Source: JAWBSP01 sp964632175 (GTDB taxonomy: Archaea > Hadarchaeota > Hadarchaeia > Hadarchaeales > JAWBSP01). Taken from it: a stretch of 64,000 nucleotides of DNA. The translations under genes and the position numbers were made by a program. Position 1 is the first letter of the stretch. Every line of letters begins with the position of its first letter. The notes under the pieces are model-generated. The model searched no databases. It was not told the DNA's origin and saw only the letters and a program-made list of their open reading frames with translations. The DNA lies in the NCBI GenBank assembly GCA_964632175.1, contig CAZWBJ010000001.1, forward strand, positions 34,240-98,239. Direction: 5' to 3'. Positions 17,674-26,147 of this stretch are shown here, piece after piece.

Positions 17674-17705
17674 CAGGGTCTGACTTCAAAAGGTTATAAG
17701 TTTGG
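17651..17705. repeat. 55-base duplication, copy 1 (gap edge)
   Basis: Exactly repeated at 17806-17860, directly on the other side of a 100-N gap. It covers the first codons and promoter of the endonuclease IV gene. Identity to the last base at both gap edges points to an unmerged contig overlap rather than a biological repeat. Confidence 0.9.
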
Positions 17706-17805
17706 NNNNNNNNNNNNNNNNNNNNNNNNNNNNNNNNNNNNNNNNNNNNNNNNNNNNNNNNNNNNNNNNNNNNNNNNNNNNNNNNNNNNNNNNNNNNNNN
17801 NNNNN
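17706..17805. other. Assembly gap of 100 N
   Basis: A run of exactly 100 N, a conventional placeholder for unknown length. Because identical 55-base ends flank it, the true sequence probably has a single copy and no missing DNA. Confidence 0.95.
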
Positions 17806-17860
17806 CCAGCCGGACCGAGGTAGATCATCAGGGTCTGACTTCAAAAGGTTATAAGTTTGG
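17806..17860. repeat. 55-base duplication, copy 2 (gap edge)
   Basis: Identical to 17651-17705. It would encode the start of endonuclease IV again on the minus strand, which supports an assembly artefact. After it the sequence runs on into the promoter region of the radical SAM gene at 17919. Confidence 0.9.
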
Positions 17861-17918
17861 CAATTTGAGGCAGGATTTTCTCTGGATTTGGTCTTGTATT
17901 TTGCTTCTCGAGTGTTAG

Positions 17919-19016
17919 ATGAGAAAAATTTTCAAGACCCCCGCCAATTCGCTGGTTCTCGGGGAGATGCCTCCCGGGTGCAAGCTGTGCATAAGGGGAG
18001 CCAAGCTCGTTCTTTTCGTAACCGGTCTCTGTCGGAGGAAATGTTTCTACTGTCCCTTGTCGGAGAAGAGGAAGGGGAAAGACGTGGTGTACGCTAACGA
18101 GCGTCCCGTCAGGTCTGCCCGCGAGATCGTTGAAGAAGCGAGAGCGATGAGTGCCTTGGGCACGGGAATAACCGGAGGGGATCCTGCTCTGAGATTCCGG
18201 CGCACGGTGGGGTACATCCGCATGTTGAAGAGGACTTTTGGGGTCAAACATCATGTCCACATGTACTGCATCGAGCTCACGAGGAGACAAATGAGGATCC
18301 TTAAGGCCGCCGGGGTGGACGAGCTCAGGTTCCACGTATGGGAACCCCGGTCGGTGGAGAGGGCCCTAGAGGAGGGGTTACATGCTGGGGTGGAACTGCC
18401 CGCTATTCCCGGCAAGCTGAAGGAAATCAAGGATCTGCTCTCCCAGCTGGACGGGATAGGTTGCCGTTTCGTGAACCTCAACGAGCTGGAGTTCTCCGAA
18501 ACCAATTTACACGAATTGAAGTCTAGGGGATTTGTTCTCAAAACCGAGGAATCGGTGGCCGTAAAGGGGAGTCACGAGCTTGCCCTGAAAATCCTAAGCT
18601 GGGCGAGGAGGCACACGAGGCTGAACATCCACTACTGTCCGAGTTCCCTCAAGGACGGCGTGCAGTTGAGAAACAGGTTGCTCAGGAGGGCAAGAAACAC
18701 AGCGAAACCCTACGAGCTAATCACTCCTGACGGGACGCTTTGGCTTGGCATAGCTTACGGTCTCGGCGGGAGGGAGCTGGAAGAGGAGAAAAGGAGGCTG
18801 GTGCGGGAATTCGGGATTCCACTTCCTCTGATCTCCCTCAACAGGGAAAAGGGAAGGCTTGAGATGCCACCTGAGCTGGCAGAGGAGCTGGCGGGGAAAG
18901 TTCAAAACCTAGAGTTTGCCTTGGTGGAGGAGTATCCCACCTGGGACAGGCTCCAGACTCTCTTCCTCCCCCTCAAGCCATTTAAAGAAGGTGAGGGAGC
19001 AAAGTGTGCTGAGTGA
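17919..19016 (+). CDS. Radical SAM protein related to PFL-activating enzyme (COG2108-like)
   Basis: 365 residues. The SAM-cluster motif CRRKCFYC (CxxxCxxC) lies at 38-45, and an extra CKLC pair precedes it at 21-24. It then shows TGITGGDPAL, the glycine-rich SAM-binding element, and a TIM-barrel-like body (HHVHMYCIELT, DELRFHVW, FVNLNELEFSE). The overall pattern fits an archaeal family of uncharacterised radical SAM proteins distantly like pyruvate formate-lyase activase. Substrate is unknown. The CDP-alcohol transferase gene starts within its last codons, so the two are co-transcribed. Confidence 0.8.
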   Translation: MRKIFKTPANSLVLGEMPPGCKLCIRGAKLVLFVTGLCRRKCFYCPLSEKRKGKDVVYANERPVRSAREIVEEARAMSALGTGITGGDPALRFRRTVGYIRMLKRTFGVKHHVHMYCIELTRRQMRILKAAGVDELRFHVWEPRSVERALEEGLHAGVELPAIPGKLKEIKDLLSQLDGIGCRFVNLNELEFSETNLHELKSRGFVLKTEESVAVKGSHELALKILSWARRHTRLNIHYCPSSLKDGVQLRNRLLRRARNTAKPYELITPDGTLWLGIAYGLGGRELEEEKRRLVREFGIPLPLISLNREKGRLEMPPELAEELAGKVQNLEFALVEEYPTWDRLQTLFLPLKPFKEGEGAKCAE

Positions 19017-19566
19017 ACTCAAGCCCTATTTTGAGGGGCTCCTCCGAAAACCAGCCCGCTTTCTGTCCGATAGGGGCCTGACTCCAAATCATCTGACAAT
19101 CTGCGGGCTGATCCTTTCTTTTGCGTGCTTTTTCGTCTTCCGCTCGGGTCAGGAGCTGCTGGGCGGGATCCTCCTTCTGGTGTGCGGGTTTTTCGATGTG
19201 ATGGATGGGGCAGTGGCTAGGTTGAGCGGCCGCGAGACAGCTTTCGGGGGGGTGCTGGATTCGGTGGTGGACCGCTACTCTGACTTTCTAGTTCTTGCCG
19301 GCATGATGCTTGGGAAGCTGACCACATCCCTCTGGGGGCTTCTCGCCATATTGGGGAGTTTCATGGTGAGCTACACCAGGGCCCGCGCCGAGGCAGCTGG
19401 GACGGGCAAGCTCGCCGTGGGGTTTGCAGAGAGGGGGGAGAGGATGGTGATCCTCTCGCTGTTTTCCATTTTTGGGCTGACTCACTACGGGGTAATCTTG
19501 GTCGCCGTTCTAGCCAACTTTACGGCCATTCAGAGAGTGATAGTGGCTAGGTCTAGGCTTACCTGA
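19006..19566 (+). CDS. CDP-alcohol phosphatidyltransferase, likely archaetidylinositol-phosphate synthase
   Basis: Integral membrane enzyme joining a CDP-activated lipid to an alcohol phosphate. The diagnostic DG..AR........G..LD...D motif is present (DVMDGAVARLSGRETAFGG, then LDSVVDRYSD). About five membrane helices follow. I chose GTG at 19006, 11 bases inside the upstream gene, because it gives the usual start (LSELKPYFEGLL) and has GGTGAGGGAG just before it. That gives 186 residues. The inositol-1-phosphate synthase gene lies about 350 bases downstream, with only a short regulator gene between, which supports inositol phosphate as the acceptor. Confidence 0.85.
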   Translation: MLSELKPYFEGLLRKPARFLSDRGLTPNHLTICGLILSFACFFVFRSGQELLGGILLLVCGFFDVMDGAVARLSGRETAFGGVLDSVVDRYSDFLVLAGMMLGKLTTSLWGLLAILGSFMVSYTRARAEAAGTGKLAVGFAERGERMVILSLFSIFGLTHYGVILVAVLANFTAIQRVIVARSRLT

Positions 19567-19861
19567 ATTTGCTCTGCATTTCGGTGAGGTACTTCCGGAA
19601 GCTCTCTAGAAGCTCTCTGCCTTTTGGAGTTATTCGATAGTACTTTCGGGGTCTCCCCTCGGTTCTCCACTCCGAGACCACATGGCCATCCTGTTGTAGT
19701 TTGCGCAGAACCCTCGAAGCGGCAGAGAGCTGGAAGGTGAAGCCGAACCTGCTGGTGACCTCCTTCTTCAGCTCGTATACATACATGGGTCTCTCCATGA
19801 GGAGCCGCAGGAAGTAAGGCCACAGCATTTCGAGGGTGGTCTTTCGCTTTATCCTTTTCAT
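19559..19861 (-). CDS. PadR-like winged-helix regulator
   Basis: 100 residues from ATG at 19861 (MKRIKRKTTLEMLWPYFLRL). The pattern fits PadR/MarR-type winged helices: YVYELKKEVTSRFGF, a recognition-helix region SAASRVLRKLQQDGHV, the wing EGRPRKYYRITPKG, and a C-terminal dimer helix. It is divergent from ino1; the two starts are 50 bases apart and share an AT-rich promoter region, so it may control ino1 or itself. Its 3' end overlaps the CDP-alcohol transferase by 8 bases. An earlier in-frame ATG exists, but it runs back through the promoter region into ino1. Confidence 0.8.
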   Translation of the reverse strand: MKRIKRKTTLEMLWPYFLRLLMERPMYVYELKKEVTSRFGFTFQLSAASRVLRKLQQDGHVVSEWRTEGRPRKYYRITPKGRELLESFRKYLTEMQSKFR

Positions 19862-19911
19862 CAGGATGAAAAATTTATCTTGGCGTTTTAAAGCACGGGG
19901 AGGTAGAAGGA

Positions 19912-20985
19912 ATGGGACGGGTGAGGGTTGCCATCGCGGGCGTGGGGAACTGTGCCTCCTCGCTGGTTCAGGGTGTTCATTACTACCGTGAGGCACGGGA
20001 GGATCAGGAAGTTCCCGGTCTGATGCACGTGAACTTCGGCGGTTACCACATCAGGGACCTAGAGTTCGTGGCGGCCTTCGATGTGGACGCGAACAAGGTG
20101 GGGCGCGACCTTGGGGAGGCGATTTTCACCCCGCCTAACTGTACCGTGAAGTTCTGCGATGTTCCAAAGCTCGGAGTGGAGGTGATGAAGGCCCCCGTGC
20201 TGGACGGACTTGGGAAGTATTTGAAGTCAGTTATACCCGTCGATCCAACACAGAAGGAGGTCGACGTGGTGCAGGTTTTAAGGGAGACGAGAGCGGATGT
20301 TCTGGTAAACTACGTGCCGGTCGGAAGCTATCAGGCCGCCAGATACTATGCGAGGGCTTGTTTGGATGCGGGAGTTGGATTCGTCAACTGCATGCCGGAG
20401 TTCATCGTCTCCGACCCTAGCTGGGGGAAGAAGTTTGAGGAGGCGGGAATTCCGTGTGCTGGGGATGATATAAAATCCCAAGTTGGGGCGACTATTCTTC
20501 ACAGGACCTTGGTCAAACTCCTAGTGGACAGGGGGGTGAAGGTTGAAGAGAGCTACCAACTGAACATTGGCGGAAATACCGACTTCCTGAATATGCTTGA
20601 GGAGGAGCGTTTGAGTTCTAAACGCATTAGCAAAACGGAGGCTGTCTCCAGTCAGATTCCCTATGAGGTGCCACTGCGGATCGGGCCCAGTGACTATGTT
20701 CCCTTCCTCAAGGACAGGAAAATCTGCTACATCTTCATAAAGGGAAGGAAATTTGGGGATGTCCCCCTCTGGATCGATGCCAAGCTGAGTGTCGAGGACT
20801 CACCCAACAGCGCTGGGGTGGTGATAGATGCGGTGAGGGCCGTTAAGCTTGCCAAAGATAGGGGCATAGGCGGACCCCTCCTCTCAGTTTCAGCCTACTT
20901 TTTCAAGCATCCACCCATCCAGCTTACCGACGAGGAAGCCAGGAAGGCGGTGGAGGAGTTTATAGCGGGAAGGAGGGAGAGGTAG
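19912..20985 (+). CDS. ino1: myo-Inositol-1-phosphate synthase
   Basis: Converts glucose 6-phosphate to inositol 1-phosphate with NAD, for inositol lipids and, in hyperthermophiles, di-inositol-phosphate solutes. 357 residues. The NAD-binding loop is VAIAGVGNCASSL near residue 4. The catalytic region CAGDDIKSQVGAT and the NIGGNTDFLNM segment are characteristic of the archaeal/actinobacterial type. A GGGGAGGT ribosome site precedes the ATG and an AT-rich TATA region (AAAAATTTATC) lies about 40 bases upstream. The kinase gene follows without a spacer. Confidence 0.95.
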   Translation: MGRVRVAIAGVGNCASSLVQGVHYYREAREDQEVPGLMHVNFGGYHIRDLEFVAAFDVDANKVGRDLGEAIFTPPNCTVKFCDVPKLGVEVMKAPVLDGLGKYLKSVIPVDPTQKEVDVVQVLRETRADVLVNYVPVGSYQAARYYARACLDAGVGFVNCMPEFIVSDPSWGKKFEEAGIPCAGDDIKSQVGATILHRTLVKLLVDRGVKVEESYQLNIGGNTDFLNMLEEERLSSKRISKTEAVSSQIPYEVPLRIGPSDYVPFLKDRKICYIFIKGRKFGDVPLWIDAKLSVEDSPNSAGVVIDAVRAVKLAKDRGIGGPLLSVSAYFFKHPPIQLTDEEARKAVEEFIAGRRER

Positions 20986-21864
20986 TTGGAGTTTGACTTC
21001 CTTGTGGTGGGGCATGTTGCCATCGATGTGAACGTTTTTCCGTGGGGCGTGGTCGAGAACGTGCTGGGAGGGGCTCCTACTTACAGTGGCCTCTTCCTCG
21101 CCGGTCTCGGGAAAAAAGTGGCGCTTCTCTCTAAAGTGGGAATCGACTTCACCGAGATTTTCCCGCCGATTTTTGGAAAATTCGGGCTGGATACGGAGGG
21201 GCTCCTCGTGGCAGGGGAAAACTCCACCACCTTTCGAAACACCTACGACGAGCAGGGAAACAGGGTGCAGGTGTGCAAACACTTGGCTCCACCCCTCCAA
21301 CCGTCCGATATCCCAAGTTATTACACCAATTTTCTGGGCGTTTATGTTTCCCCCCTCGGAAGCGAGGTCACGCCAGAGCTCTTGGCGGAACTCAGGAGGA
21401 GAACCAAATACCTCATGCTGGATCCTCAGGGTTTATTGAGGAGAATCGGTCCGGATGGCAGGGTGCGTCTCGAGGCCACAGATCTAACTCCGTATCTGAA
21501 GCATGTGGATATCATAAAAATCGGGAAGGATGAAATGGCGGCATTCCCGGGAAGCTCGCCCAGACAGGTGGCCGAGAAGCTCCGACAGGCGGGAGCCCCC
21601 ATCGCCATCGTCACGCAGGGAGAGAAGGGATGCCTCCTCTTAGACGAGAGAGGGGTGAGAGAGTTCCCCGCCCTGCAAGTCCAAGTCAGGGATCACACCG
21701 GTGCTGGGGATGTTTTTGGGGCCGCCTTTCTCTGCCGATACGCGGAGACGAGAGATGCGGACGAGGCGGCAAGGTTCGCGAACGCCGCGGCCGGGCTGAA
21801 GATTAGGTATAGGGGTGCCGTGGGCTTTCCCTCGCTTGAGGAAATCCTTCGAGTTCTAGCATAG
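20986..21864 (+). CDS. PfkB-family carbohydrate kinase, possibly inositol kinase
   Basis: 292 residues. The ribokinase fold shows ENVLGGAPTYSG near the N-terminus and the catalytic DHTGAGDVFGAAF near 235, with the general-base Asp. It starts with TTG directly after the ino1 stop, so it is in the same operon. Because ino1 precedes it, a sugar alcohol such as myo-inositol is a reasonable substrate (archaeal myo-inositol kinases belong to this family), but the sequence alone does not settle it. A nucleoside or sugar kinase is the alternative. Confidence 0.8.
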   Translation: MEFDFLVVGHVAIDVNVFPWGVVENVLGGAPTYSGLFLAGLGKKVALLSKVGIDFTEIFPPIFGKFGLDTEGLLVAGENSTTFRNTYDEQGNRVQVCKHLAPPLQPSDIPSYYTNFLGVYVSPLGSEVTPELLAELRRRTKYLMLDPQGLLRRIGPDGRVRLEATDLTPYLKHVDIIKIGKDEMAAFPGSSPRQVAEKLRQAGAPIAIVTQGEKGCLLLDERGVREFPALQVQVRDHTGAGDVFGAAFLCRYAETRDADEAARFANAAAGLKIRYRGAVGFPSLEEILRVLA

Positions 21865-21865
21865 T

Positions 21866-22999
21866 ATGGAGCGTTCCAGGGCCTTTAGGCTGATCCTCCT
21901 ACTTGGGGTAGTCAGCCTCTTGGGTGACATCATATACGAGGGATGCCGTGGCGTGGTGGGCCCCTATCTGGCGCTCCTAGGGGCAAGTGCCTCCGCCATC
22001 GGCTTTGTCTCTGGTTTGGGCGAGTTCCTTGGTTTCGCTCTCCGTTTGCCCTTCGGCTATCTGTCCGATCGAACCGCTAACTACTGGGGCCTCACCGTTG
22101 CCGGATACGCGCTCCTCTTCTCGATTCCCCTCTTGGCCTTGGTCGGAGACTGGAGGATCGCGATGCTCCTCCTCCTAGTAGAAAGGGCGGGGAAGGCTCT
22201 AAGATCCCCAGCCCGGGACACCATCCTGTCTCACGCCACTCTCGAGGTGGGGGCGGGAAAGGGGTTTGCCATACACGAGATTCTTGATCAGGTGGGGGCA
22301 ATTGCTGGCCCGCTCCTCTTTTCCCTCATCCTGCTTGTCAGGAACTACCGTGCGGCTTTCCTGATGATGCTTTTCCCCCTCTTCCTCCTCCTTCTCTTCC
22401 TCCTCCTCGCGAAGAAAACCTTTCCCGCGGTTGCACAAGCCCGGGGGGAACGGGCGGAGCCGGGCGGGAGCTTGGGATGGTACAATCTTTTCGTTTTCAT
22501 CTCGGTGGCTGGTCTGCTTCCGTTCCCCCTGCTGGCATACCATTTGAAGATGGGGGGAGCAATGACAGAGCCCATGATTCCCCTCCTCTATGCCTTCGCC
22601 ATGATGGCCGATGCCCTCTCCGCTTACCCCATAGGAATGAGTTTCGACAGGGTGGGACTGGTCTCTCTCTCCATGGTTCCCCCGCTCTCCATGCTGGTCC
22701 CGCTGGCTTTCTTGGGGTATCCGGCCTGTCTCCTTGGTGTAATGGCTTATGGTCTGGTGTTCGGTGCTCATGAGACCGTGATGAGGGCAGCCGTGGCCAA
22801 GCTGGCGCCCGCTGGCAGGAGGGGGAGGGCCTATGGCGGCTTCCAGGCCACATACGGTCTCTCCTTCCTCCTCGGGAACACCTTAGCGGGCTTTTTGTAT
22901 GAGCGCGGTATTCCTCTTCTGGTGCTGTATGTCTTCCTCGCCGAAGCCCTCTCTCTTCCCGTGTTGGTCAGGGTTCTCAGACCTCGCGCGAAGAGGTGA
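21866..22999 (+). CDS. Major facilitator superfamily transporter
   Basis: 377 residues with 10-12 hydrophobic segments. The loop 2-3 signature (GYLSDRTANYWG near 70-80) and the loop after helix 4 (RAGKALRSPARDTILS) fit MFS drug or solute carriers. It starts one base after the kinase stop and so ends the ino1 operon. The cargo is unknown; position suggests something tied to inositol or its phosphates, but efflux of an unrelated compound is equally possible. Confidence 0.85.
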   Translation: MERSRAFRLILLLGVVSLLGDIIYEGCRGVVGPYLALLGASASAIGFVSGLGEFLGFALRLPFGYLSDRTANYWGLTVAGYALLFSIPLLALVGDWRIAMLLLLVERAGKALRSPARDTILSHATLEVGAGKGFAIHEILDQVGAIAGPLLFSLILLVRNYRAAFLMMLFPLFLLLLFLLLAKKTFPAVAQARGERAEPGGSLGWYNLFVFISVAGLLPFPLLAYHLKMGGAMTEPMIPLLYAFAMMADALSAYPIGMSFDRVGLVSLSMVPPLSMLVPLAFLGYPACLLGVMAYGLVFGAHETVMRAAVAKLAPAGRRGRAYGGFQATYGLSFLLGNTLAGFLYERGIPLLVLYVFLAEALSLPVLVRVLRPRAKR

Positions 23000-23165
23000 A
23001 GCCCGCAGGACCGAGATCCCCTAAACAAACTCGCGAGGCGTCTGAAGCTACCATCGATCTCGAATTTTGGGTCGCAGAAAACAAAAAAGAGGACAGATGA
23101 GCTAACATACACTTCGAAAACTCTAACTGTACGCCTGACCCAATCGCTCGATTAGCTTCCAATGC

Positions 23166-25085
23166 TCACTCTCCTACGGGGGGTCTAAAAAGTCTCTCCC
23201 TCGCCTCTCCTGCGGTTCGGCAAGCTGGTAGAGGGAGATCTTCCACCTGTCTCAAAACCTCAGCGGACTGAAGGATGAGCCTCTGCAAGTCCCCCTCCTC
23301 CAACCCCGACCTGCCTACCAGGAACCACCAGCTTGCTCCCTCCGCCCAAGCTTTGAGCAAAGAAGCCCTCATCTCAGCTAGGCTCCACCTCCCCTCTCTC
23401 ATTAGCTCGGGCAGGAGGGGGGATGGCTCCAGTCTCCACCTGCGCTCTAGTTTGGCCACCCGCTTGGCCACGGAGAGCAGTCCCGGCAGATTAACCCTTG
23501 TTACCATGCTTCTAGGTGCCTTCTCCCCGCTGAGCGCCGCAGCCCATCCGCAGAGCTCCGCAGTGGAGAGTCCATCCAGAATCCCGCTCCTGACGGACTC
23601 GATGATGAAGATGGAGTTGATGTGCCGGACCTCCCTCGCCCACTCCCCATCTTGAGTGAGCTCCCCGTCCCTCGAGACGTATCCGAGTTCTGCTAGGACC
23701 CCACACCTTCTCCTGAACTCCTCCTCCAGCTCCCTCCGCGCTCTTTTCTCCCCTCTACGTCCCATTTTTGCCCTTTGATAGACTAGCAGGCTCTTTCCCA
23801 GCAACTCAAGTGCCCCGCCGTAGCCGTACCTGCCTAGGAGGTTCAGTACCTGATAGTACTGGACCTTGAAAGCCGATCGCAGCTCCTCCGGCTCGCTGGC
23901 GGAGAGTCTGCGTGCTAGCGATAGGCCCTTCCTACTGGAGAGGAGGACGAGGGCGAAGCCCACCCTGTCTTTCCCTCTCCTCCCCGCTCTCCCCGTCATC
24001 TGGTGGAACTCTAGGGGGGTAAGGGGCTGAAGCACTCCCCGGAGCGTTCGCTCTGGCAACACCACCGTCCTAGCAGGGACGTCTAGACCGGCAGCCAAGG
24101 TGGAGGTGGAAAAGACGGCCCTCAGGAGACCCATGGAAAGCATCCGCTCGACCGCGATCTTCCAGGAGGTCAGGTGTCCGGCGTGATGCGGGGCAACCCC
24201 GGCCGAAATGATTATCCTTGCCAGAGGATGGGAGCGGAGGGAGGGGTATTCGGCGGCAAGAGCACCGAAGATTTCTTCCCTTTCGTCCGCACCGCTGGCC
24301 GTACTCCCCCTGAAGCTCCAAGCTGCCCTGTCGCATTCCCTCCTCGTGGGCAGGAAGAAGATGGCTGGAAGAAGCGAGCGTCTCTCCAGAGCCTCAACCG
24401 CCCAAACCGGTTCAAAGCTCCCAAAAAACGGACCTCTCGGCATGTCGTGCAGAGCGAGGACGTGCCCCGTAGAGGTAAGAACCCCCATGCGTAGGGGGAC
24501 GGGTCTTTCCTCACACCTGACGAGTTCGGGCTCTTTCCCCCTCACCGAAGCCATCCAGCCGCAGATGTCTTGCGGGTTGGAAATGGTGGCTGAGAGGAGG
24601 AGGAACTGAACCGAAGGGGGTGAGAGAATGAGGACCTCTTCCCACGTCACCCCACGCTCAGGGTCCGAGAGGTAATGGGCTTCGTCCAGCACCACGAACT
24701 CTGGGGTGCCTCTGCCAGAGTAGAGCAGGTTTCTGAGGATCTCGGTGGTGGCCACGATGAGTGGAGCACCCGGGTTCTCCCTCCTCTCCCCTGTCAGCAG
24801 CCCCACCCTCTCCTCCCCGAACAGTCTGCGGAAGAAATCGAACTTCTGATTTGAAAGGGCTTTCAGGGGGGTGGTGTACCAGCATCCCTCTCCCCGGGCT
24901 AGCTTTTCCCTTATGAACTCTTGGGCGATCCACGTTTTGCCGCTGCCCGTGGGGGCCACCACCACCACGTCCTTTCCCTCCCTGAGCAGGTGAAGGGCCT
25001 GTAGCTGGAAGGGGGAAGGCCTAAACTCCTCCTCAGCCTCACCCATCCCGCGTAGGAAGTTTTGGGTTATCTCCTCGAGGTTCAT
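23166..25085 (-). CDS. Ski2/Mtr4-like DEAH-box helicase
   Basis: Superfamily 2 helicase of 639 residues. Motifs: Q-like PFQLQALHLL, motif I APTGSGKT (near 44), Ia TTPLKALSNQK, II VLDEAHYL (near 155), III SATISN, and VI QMTGRAGRRGKD (near 364). The C-terminal part is helical, as in the winged-helix and ratchet domains of Ski2-like proteins. The family unwinds RNA or DNA; a role in RNA decay or repair is known for related archaeal proteins, but for this one it is not defined. It is shorter than Hel308 and lacks the N-terminal order of that group. Confidence 0.85.
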   Translation of the reverse strand: MNLEEITQNFLRGMGEAEEEFRPSPFQLQALHLLREGKDVVVVAPTGSGKTWIAQEFIREKLARGEGCWYTTPLKALSNQKFDFFRRLFGEERVGLLTGERRENPGAPLIVATTEILRNLLYSGRGTPEFVVLDEAHYLSDPERGVTWEEVLILSPPSVQFLLLSATISNPQDICGWMASVRGKEPELVRCEERPVPLRMGVLTSTGHVLALHDMPRGPFFGSFEPVWAVEALERRSLLPAIFFLPTRRECDRAAWSFRGSTASGADEREEIFGALAAEYPSLRSHPLARIIISAGVAPHHAGHLTSWKIAVERMLSMGLLRAVFSTSTLAAGLDVPARTVVLPERTLRGVLQPLTPLEFHQMTGRAGRRGKDRVGFALVLLSSRKGLSLARRLSASEPEELRSAFKVQYYQVLNLLGRYGYGGALELLGKSLLVYQRAKMGRRGEKRARRELEEEFRRRCGVLAELGYVSRDGELTQDGEWAREVRHINSIFIIESVRSGILDGLSTAELCGWAAALSGEKAPRSMVTRVNLPGLLSVAKRVAKLERRWRLEPSPLLPELMREGRWSLAEMRASLLKAWAEGASWWFLVGRSGLEEGDLQRLILQSAEVLRQVEDLPLPACRTAGEARERLFRPPVGE

Positions 25086-25225
25086 TATTTACTTAGCTGC
25101 TCAGCATCTTCAGGGAATCAGAGAGCACCAAGCATGATATAGGTCCTCTCTAAGCTGTGAGGAAGCCGGATTGCCACGATTTCTCTGTATAATATATACT
25201 CCTGTTTGCAATGTTTGAGCTAGCG

Positions 25226-25231
25226 TTTAAA
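25226..25231 (+). promoter_or_regulatory. TATA box of tRNA-Ile
   Basis: TTTAAA centred about 25 bases before the tRNA-Ile 5' end at 25253. A second AT-rich block, TGTATAATATATACT near 25185-25199, lies further up and could serve either strand. Confidence 0.45.
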
Positions 25232-25252
25232 GTTTCAAAACAAGTTGATATA

Positions 25253-25327
25253 GGGCCCGTAGCTTAGCCAGGTTAGAGCGCTCGGCTGATAACCGGGAGG
25301 TCGAGGGTTCAAATCCCTCCGGGCCCA
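25253..25327 (+). tRNA. tRNA-Ile (GAT)
   Basis: 75 bases: acceptor GGGCCCG/CGGGCCC, anticodon stem CTCGG/CCGGG with loop CTGATAA (anticodon GAT), T-loop GGTTCAAATCC, discriminator A. No encoded CCA and no intron. The D-aminoacyl-tRNA deacylase gene begins 29 bases downstream on the same strand. Confidence 0.95.
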
Positions 25328-25356
25328 TGTTGTTTAACTTTCAGTTTCAATTTGGA

Positions 25357-26130
25357 ATGTTTCTTTTTCTGGCCTCGAGTAGCGATCCGGCAGCCATGAA
25401 TGCGGTGGAAGGGCTTAAGGAGTGTTTTGGGATTCTCCCGGGCCAAGAGGCGGAGATCGGCGGAAGAAAGATTCTCCTCCAAGTCCTAAAAGGGAGCGTA
25501 GAGAGTGTTGAACCTCCCCCGGAGGTGGAGGAGATCTTGGTGGCTTCTAGGCACGTGAGTAAAACCGCGAGACCCTCCCTTACAGTACATGTTCCGGGTG
25601 AGCTGGAGAAGGGCAGGCTTGCGGTGGCGTCACCCTTAACAGTGAAAGGGGCACTTGGGGCCCTCGACCGTCTGGCTAGGGAGGTTGGGTTGGGGTATGA
25701 AGTCTCCCTTGAAGCCACTCATCACGGCCCCGTCCACCTTGAGGCGCCCATAACTTTCGTGGAGATAGGGGGATCCGAGGAACAGTGGAGGGAGAAGAAG
25801 GCCGGGGAGGTGCTCGCGCGGGCGATGGTGGAAGCCGTGAAGGGCACGGGTGGGAGGCTGGCGGTGGGAGTGGGTGGTCCCCACTATGCCCCTAGACACA
25901 CCCAGGTTGCGTTGAGGACGGAAGTGGCAGTGGGTCACATCCTTCCCGACTACGCGAGTTTAACCCCCGAGCTTGTGGAGCTTGCGGTTCGGAGGACGAA
26001 GGGTAAGGTGGAGCTGCTGGCGGCGGACTGGAAGGGTCTGAACTCGGCCCAAAGGGCGGCGGTGAAGGAGGCTTCGCGCCGCCTTGGGGTGGAGCTCTTG
26101 AGGGAGGGCAGGTTGCTGAGTATTATATAA
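25357..26130 (+). CDS. dtdA: D-aminoacyl-tRNA deacylase, archaeal GEK1 type
   Basis: Removes D-amino acids from mischarged tRNA. The family signatures are clear: LEATHHGPVHLEAPITFVEI near residue 120, then GSEEQW and VGVGGPHYAPRHT near 175, with histidines that bind zinc in this family. I start at ATG 25357 (MFLFLASSSDPAAMNAVEG), which matches the family N-terminus; an earlier in-frame ATG lies in the last base of tRNA-Ile. 257 residues. No clear promoter separates it from the tRNA, so read-through from the tRNA promoter is possible. Confidence 0.92.
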   Translation: MFLFLASSSDPAAMNAVEGLKECFGILPGQEAEIGGRKILLQVLKGSVESVEPPPEVEEILVASRHVSKTARPSLTVHVPGELEKGRLAVASPLTVKGALGALDRLAREVGLGYEVSLEATHHGPVHLEAPITFVEIGGSEEQWREKKAGEVLARAMVEAVKGTGGRLAVGVGGPHYAPRHTQVALRTEVAVGHILPDYASLTPELVELAVRRTKGKVELLAADWKGLNSAQRAAVKEASRRLGVELLREGRLLSII

Positions 26131-26147
26131 CGGGGGAGTAGACCGTG

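Noticed and set aside
17651..17860. Direct repeat that could be a mobile-element target duplication
   Set aside because: The 55-base identity ends precisely at the N run on both sides, and it carries part of a normal gene, so an assembly overlap explains it better.
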